From a bacterium (GTDB lineage Bacteria; Patescibacteriota; Minisyncoccia; Phycocordibacterales; Phycocordibacteraceae), in NCBI GenBank assembly GCA_030651285.1, contig JAUSCN010000016.1:1-54758 (forward strand): DNA of 54,758 nucleotides, in the 5' to 3' direction. The notes under the pieces were generated by a model. It did no database searches. It saw only the letters and a program-made list of their open reading frames with translations, and was not told where the DNA came from. The first letter of the stretch is position 1. Each line of letters starts with the position of its first letter. This document shows, in pieces, positions 52,821 through 54,758 of this stretch. A program made the translations under genes and the position numbers.

Positions 52821-52930
52821 CGGCGAACGAGCAAGCAGTATGGTACTCCATACGATTGCGAGTTGGACGTCGCTCCCACTCGTTCGATATGTCGATACTA
52901 GCAAAAATCTCTTAATTCTTCCACTCCAAA

Positions 52931-52957
52931 CAAAAACACCCTTCCCGGGTGTTTTTG
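52931..52957 (-). terminator. Terminator of the 52993-53283 gene
   Basis: caaaaacaccc / gggtgtttttg, 11-bp stem with a 5-nt loop and T-rich arm. This sequence is repeated in part at 53300-53339. Confidence 0.7.
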
Positions 52958-52971
52958 TGAGTATGAAAAGA
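52936..52971. repeat. Imperfect direct repeat, copy A
   Basis: AACACCCTT..GGGT.TTTTT..GTG.GTATGAAAAGA; see 53300-53339. It brackets the AT-rich gene. Confidence 0.65.
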
Positions 52972-52992
52972 TACCTTACCCGCCATCTATAA

Positions 52993-53283
52993 CTATGCTT
53001 TATAGGGAAACAAGACCATAATAATGACCAATACCAAAAGCGGAATAAGTGAGAGTCGAAAAAATATACTCTTTTTTTGTGTCAAGAAAGCGATATATAA
53101 TGTGAGATTTATTGGAATCAAGAGAAACAAAACACCCCAAAGACCAAAAATACCAACATTATTACACTTCATTAGACTACAATCTACAAAACCAAAAAGT
53201 GCCCACAGAAACACGAAAGGAGATACAAAAAAAGTAATGAGTAATGAGATTGTTGCCAAAACTATTCTCAATCCATTCACCAT
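52993..53283 (-). CDS. AT-rich small membrane protein, unknown
   Basis: 96 residues from MVNGLRIVLATISLLITFFV; an earlier ATG at 53301 adds six residues. Three membrane spans (LATISLLITFFVSPFVFLW, FGLWGVLFLLIPINLTLYIA, SLIPLLVLVIIMVLF). Strongly AT-rich against the rRNA and tRNA on each side. No family recognised. Flanked by the direct repeats 52936-52971 and 53300-53339. Confidence 0.55.
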   Translation of the reverse strand: MVNGLRIVLATISLLITFFVSPFVFLWALFGFVDCSLMKCNNVGIFGLWGVLFLLIPINLTLYIAFLTQKKSIFFRLSLIPLLVLVIIMVLFPYKA

Positions 53284-53299
53284 ACTCACAATGTAACAC

Positions 53300-53339
53300 A
53301 AACACCCTTTTGGGTTTTTTTATTGTGGGTATGAAAAGA
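53300..53339. repeat. Imperfect direct repeat, copy B
   Basis: Contains AACACCCTTTTGGG, a T run, then GTATGAAAAGA; 11 bp (gtatgaaaaga) are identical to 52961-52971. In addition ttgtgagtatg (52955-52965) recurs inverted at 53281-53291. Confidence 0.65.
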
Positions 53340-53383
53340 AAAGAATGTATACGCTCTTTTGTTCCGCCTATTCCTGTCACGCT

Positions 53384-53515
53384 CGAGAGCTCATATGTGG
53401 CTCTCGAACGCCACCGGGTTACGTTATCCGGCTTCCGAGTGTTGTTTAGAGACAAACACTATCTCTCCTGATTCCGAAGAATCAGATCGACTTGATATTC
53501 CTTTCGGGAGATATC
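53384..53515 (-). ncRNA. Cluster of hairpins just past the 16S 3' end
   Basis: Stems: 53494-53515 (gatat/atatc with inner pairs), 53468-53485 (CUGAUUC-UUCG-GAAUCAG), 53410-53432 (GCCGG/CCGG.GGC) and 53384-53406 (cgagagc/gctctcg). It could be 16S processing structure, another small RNA or part of an intron. Confidence 0.45.
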
Positions 53516-53654
53516 GGTTCCATTTCGGATATGTTCCACGAGCAGCTTCCGCTACCCGTGCCTTGTTACGACTTAGTCCTTGTCATTGAATTTGCCGTAG
53601 TACTGCACAAGGCAGTCCTTCGGGCACCCCCAACTCCCTTGACTTGACGGGCGG

Positions 53655-54490
53655 ATTGCAATAGACCGAGACGTCTTTGCGTTCCCGCGTAGCGAACGGA
53701 TTTCCCGTACTACGCGAGTCCGACAGTTTTTTGATTCATGCGCGATTTTAGTGCGCGAATTTCTTCGATACCTTCTGCAGTCAGATGCTTGCCCTCTTTT
53801 ACGAGAGCAGCTATCTTGCAAAAAATCTTGAAACTCGCGCCTTTCGACGCGCTCTGTAACGGATAGCGTCTGAAAAACGGGATGACAATTTCTTGTATGT
53901 CCCGCTCGGCGCTTACGCTGTAGCGGTAACACTGGCAGTGGTTGGCACGCTGCTCCTTTTGGAAGTAGACTGCGCCGCACCCTATTGTGTTCCGCACCTT
54001 TTCGAGCAGCTCTCGATCTCTCTCCTGCATTTTCAGATGAAAATGCAGTTGGATTCGATATCCTGACCGATACCGCGAAGATTTTCCTACATTAACGTAG
54101 AAACATCCTTCGCCGTCCGTAAGACCTACGACGTATTCGTTACTAACTGTCGGAAGTGTCCTTCCCATACGGCAAGTATAACTTACCGCATGGTACTACG
54201 ACACAGCTGACTTCTCATAGGTGTTTATATCTCGATTCCTATGAGATCTCCATGGGTCATTATTCATTCCATTCCTTGCATCCACTCAACGCGATTGTTA
54301 AGTGCTTCCCCATTACTCACCAGAATGGGTCGCACATACGCTCTGCATCTCTGCAGGAGGGCTGCTTTTTGCTACTGGAGCTCTCCGCCAATGGACTCGC
54401 GACCACTGACTGCTCGTTCACTACTCATGTTTACACATGGGGTCCGATTTTAACGGACTGGATCGAATAACTACCAAGCACATTTCTGAA
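53655..54490 (-). other. Intron in 16S rRNA, about 836 nt, probably group I
   Basis: The 16S sequence is interrupted between GTACTCA (5' side, ends about 54491) and CCGCCCGTC (3' side, starts about 53654), about E. coli 1398/1399, inside the decoding centre. Exact ends are uncertain by a few nucleotides. It contains a homing endonuclease gene near its 3' end and a strong hairpin (CGCGTAG / CTACGCG) after it. Group I is inferred from the LAGLIDADG enzyme and rRNA location; catalytic-core pairings were not proven. Confidence 0.8.
53710..54168 (-). CDS. LAGLIDADG homing endonuclease (single motif)
   Basis: 152 residues. YVVGLTDGEGCFYVNVGKSS is the LAGLIDADG helix with the catalytic acidic residue; YRIQLHFHLKMQERDRELLE, CYRYSVSAERDIQEIVIPFF and FKIFCKIAALVKEGKHLTAE match the LAGLIDADG_1 family, whose single-motif members act as dimers. 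Promotes spread of its intron by cutting intron-less 16S genes and may assist splicing. The stop codon lies inside the intron hairpin. Confidence 0.92.
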   Translation of the reverse strand: MGRTLPTVSNEYVVGLTDGEGCFYVNVGKSSRYRSGYRIQLHFHLKMQERDRELLEKVRNTIGCGAVYFQKEQRANHCQCYRYSVSAERDIQEIVIPFFRRYPLQSASKGASFKIFCKIAALVKEGKHLTAEGIEEIRALKSRMNQKTVGLA

Positions 54491-54758
54491 TGAGTACAAG
54501 ACTTGAGAACGTATTCACCCCGGTTTGGCTGACCCGGGATTACTAGCGATTCCGGCTTCATGAGGTCGGTTGCAGACCTCAATCCGTACTGGGGTCGGTT
54601 TTATAAGGATTAGCTCCGCCTTACGGCATTGCAACCCGTTGTACCGACCATTGTATTATGTGTGCAGCCCAAGGTATCAGAGGGACATGCTGATCTGGCG
54701 TCATCCCCACCTTCCTCTCCCGTGAGGGAGCAGTCTCGCCTGGCCATATAGGCAACAG

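Larger units (their letters stand above)
53524..54758 (-). rRNA. 16S rRNA, 3' part, interrupted by an intron
   Basis: The strand shows GGAATCGCTAGTAATCC, GGTGAATACGTTCTC, then after the insertion CCGCCCGTCAAG, AAGTCGTAACAAGG and helix 45 with loop GGAA. It begins near E. coli position 1120 and lacks the 5' part (outside the window). The exon junction would give GTACTCA-CCGCCCGTC, a pattern recalled from CPR 16S. The tail after helix 45 reads UGGAACAUAUCC in place of UGGAUCACCUCC. No 23S follows; the next genes are an AT-rich gene and tRNA-Ile. Confidence 0.95.

Noticed and set aside
52617-52904. 95-residue minus-strand frame over tRNA-Ile
   Set aside because: It runs through the tRNA and its terminator; not a real gene.
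53297-53320. Plus-strand terminator cacccttttgggttttttt
   Set aside because: No plus-strand gene ends nearby; better explained as part of the flanking repeat.
53240-53540. Second intron restoring the 16S tail
   Set aside because: No TCACCTCC or CACCTCC was found downstream on the minus strand within 600 nt; only TATCTCC-like strings. Kept as an open alternative, not called.

Overview
The window looks like a chromosomal segment of a Candidate Phyla Radiation (Patescibacteria) bacterium, most likely Parcubacteria-like. This is inference. It rests on a 16S rRNA 3' part with the GTACTCA decoding-site variant and an intron carrying a homing endonuclease, on reduced versions of core proteins (ObgE without a C-terminal extension, SecA without a zinc tail), on large surface proteins with GNVGIGT repeats, and on a TraG/VirD4-like ATPase in a housekeeping setting. 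Almost everything lies on the minus strand; only four genes are on the plus strand.

Layout: 1-4863 holds two proteins with the same helix-turn-helix head followed by a membrane span; one is a very large repetitive surface protein that runs off the left edge. 4950-11314 is housekeeping: gatB, obgE, secA, a 25-residue basic protein and murB. 11311-44165 is a very large surface-polysaccharide region: an O-antigen-ligase-like protein, a Wzx-type flippase, about a dozen glycosyltransferases (GT2, GT4, GT9, GT-B), methyltransferases, sugar epimerases (including a GDP-mannose 3,5-epimerase-like enzyme), a KdsB-like cytidylyltransferase, a GT2/alcohol-dehydrogenase fusion and a GtrA/GtrB-like pair. 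Many genes overlap by ATGA, so they form long operons. 44200-48598 has a lamin-tail/PKD surface protein, the TraG-like ATPase, a small membrane protein and rsmI. 48595-52550 has murC, murD, an AT-rich insertion bracketed by a duplicated murD 5' end, and a PrcB-like protein. 52660-54758 has tRNA-Ile(GAT), a second AT-rich membrane-protein gene, a hairpin-rich segment and the 3' part of 16S rRNA, interrupted by an intron of about 0.84 kb with a LAGLIDADG endonuclease.

Together the central genes look like a system to build lipid-linked sugars, flip them and polymerise or ligate them into an envelope polysaccharide. Unusual activated sugars may be included (GDP-L-galactose or L-gulose type, a CMP-ulosonate type).

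The most interesting signals concern gene expression. Several genes (secA, the TraG-like ATPase, a dehydrogenase, a small membrane protein and others) have an extended -10 box (TGnTAtaaT-like) only 6-12 nt before the start codon, which predicts leaderless or nearly leaderless mRNAs. The 16S 3' tail carries UAUCC where the anti-Shine-Dalgarno CCUCC should be. One gene (21917-22372) instead has a perfect AGGAGG. Two small AT-rich membrane-protein genes are each flanked by imperfect repeats, suggesting recent insertions.
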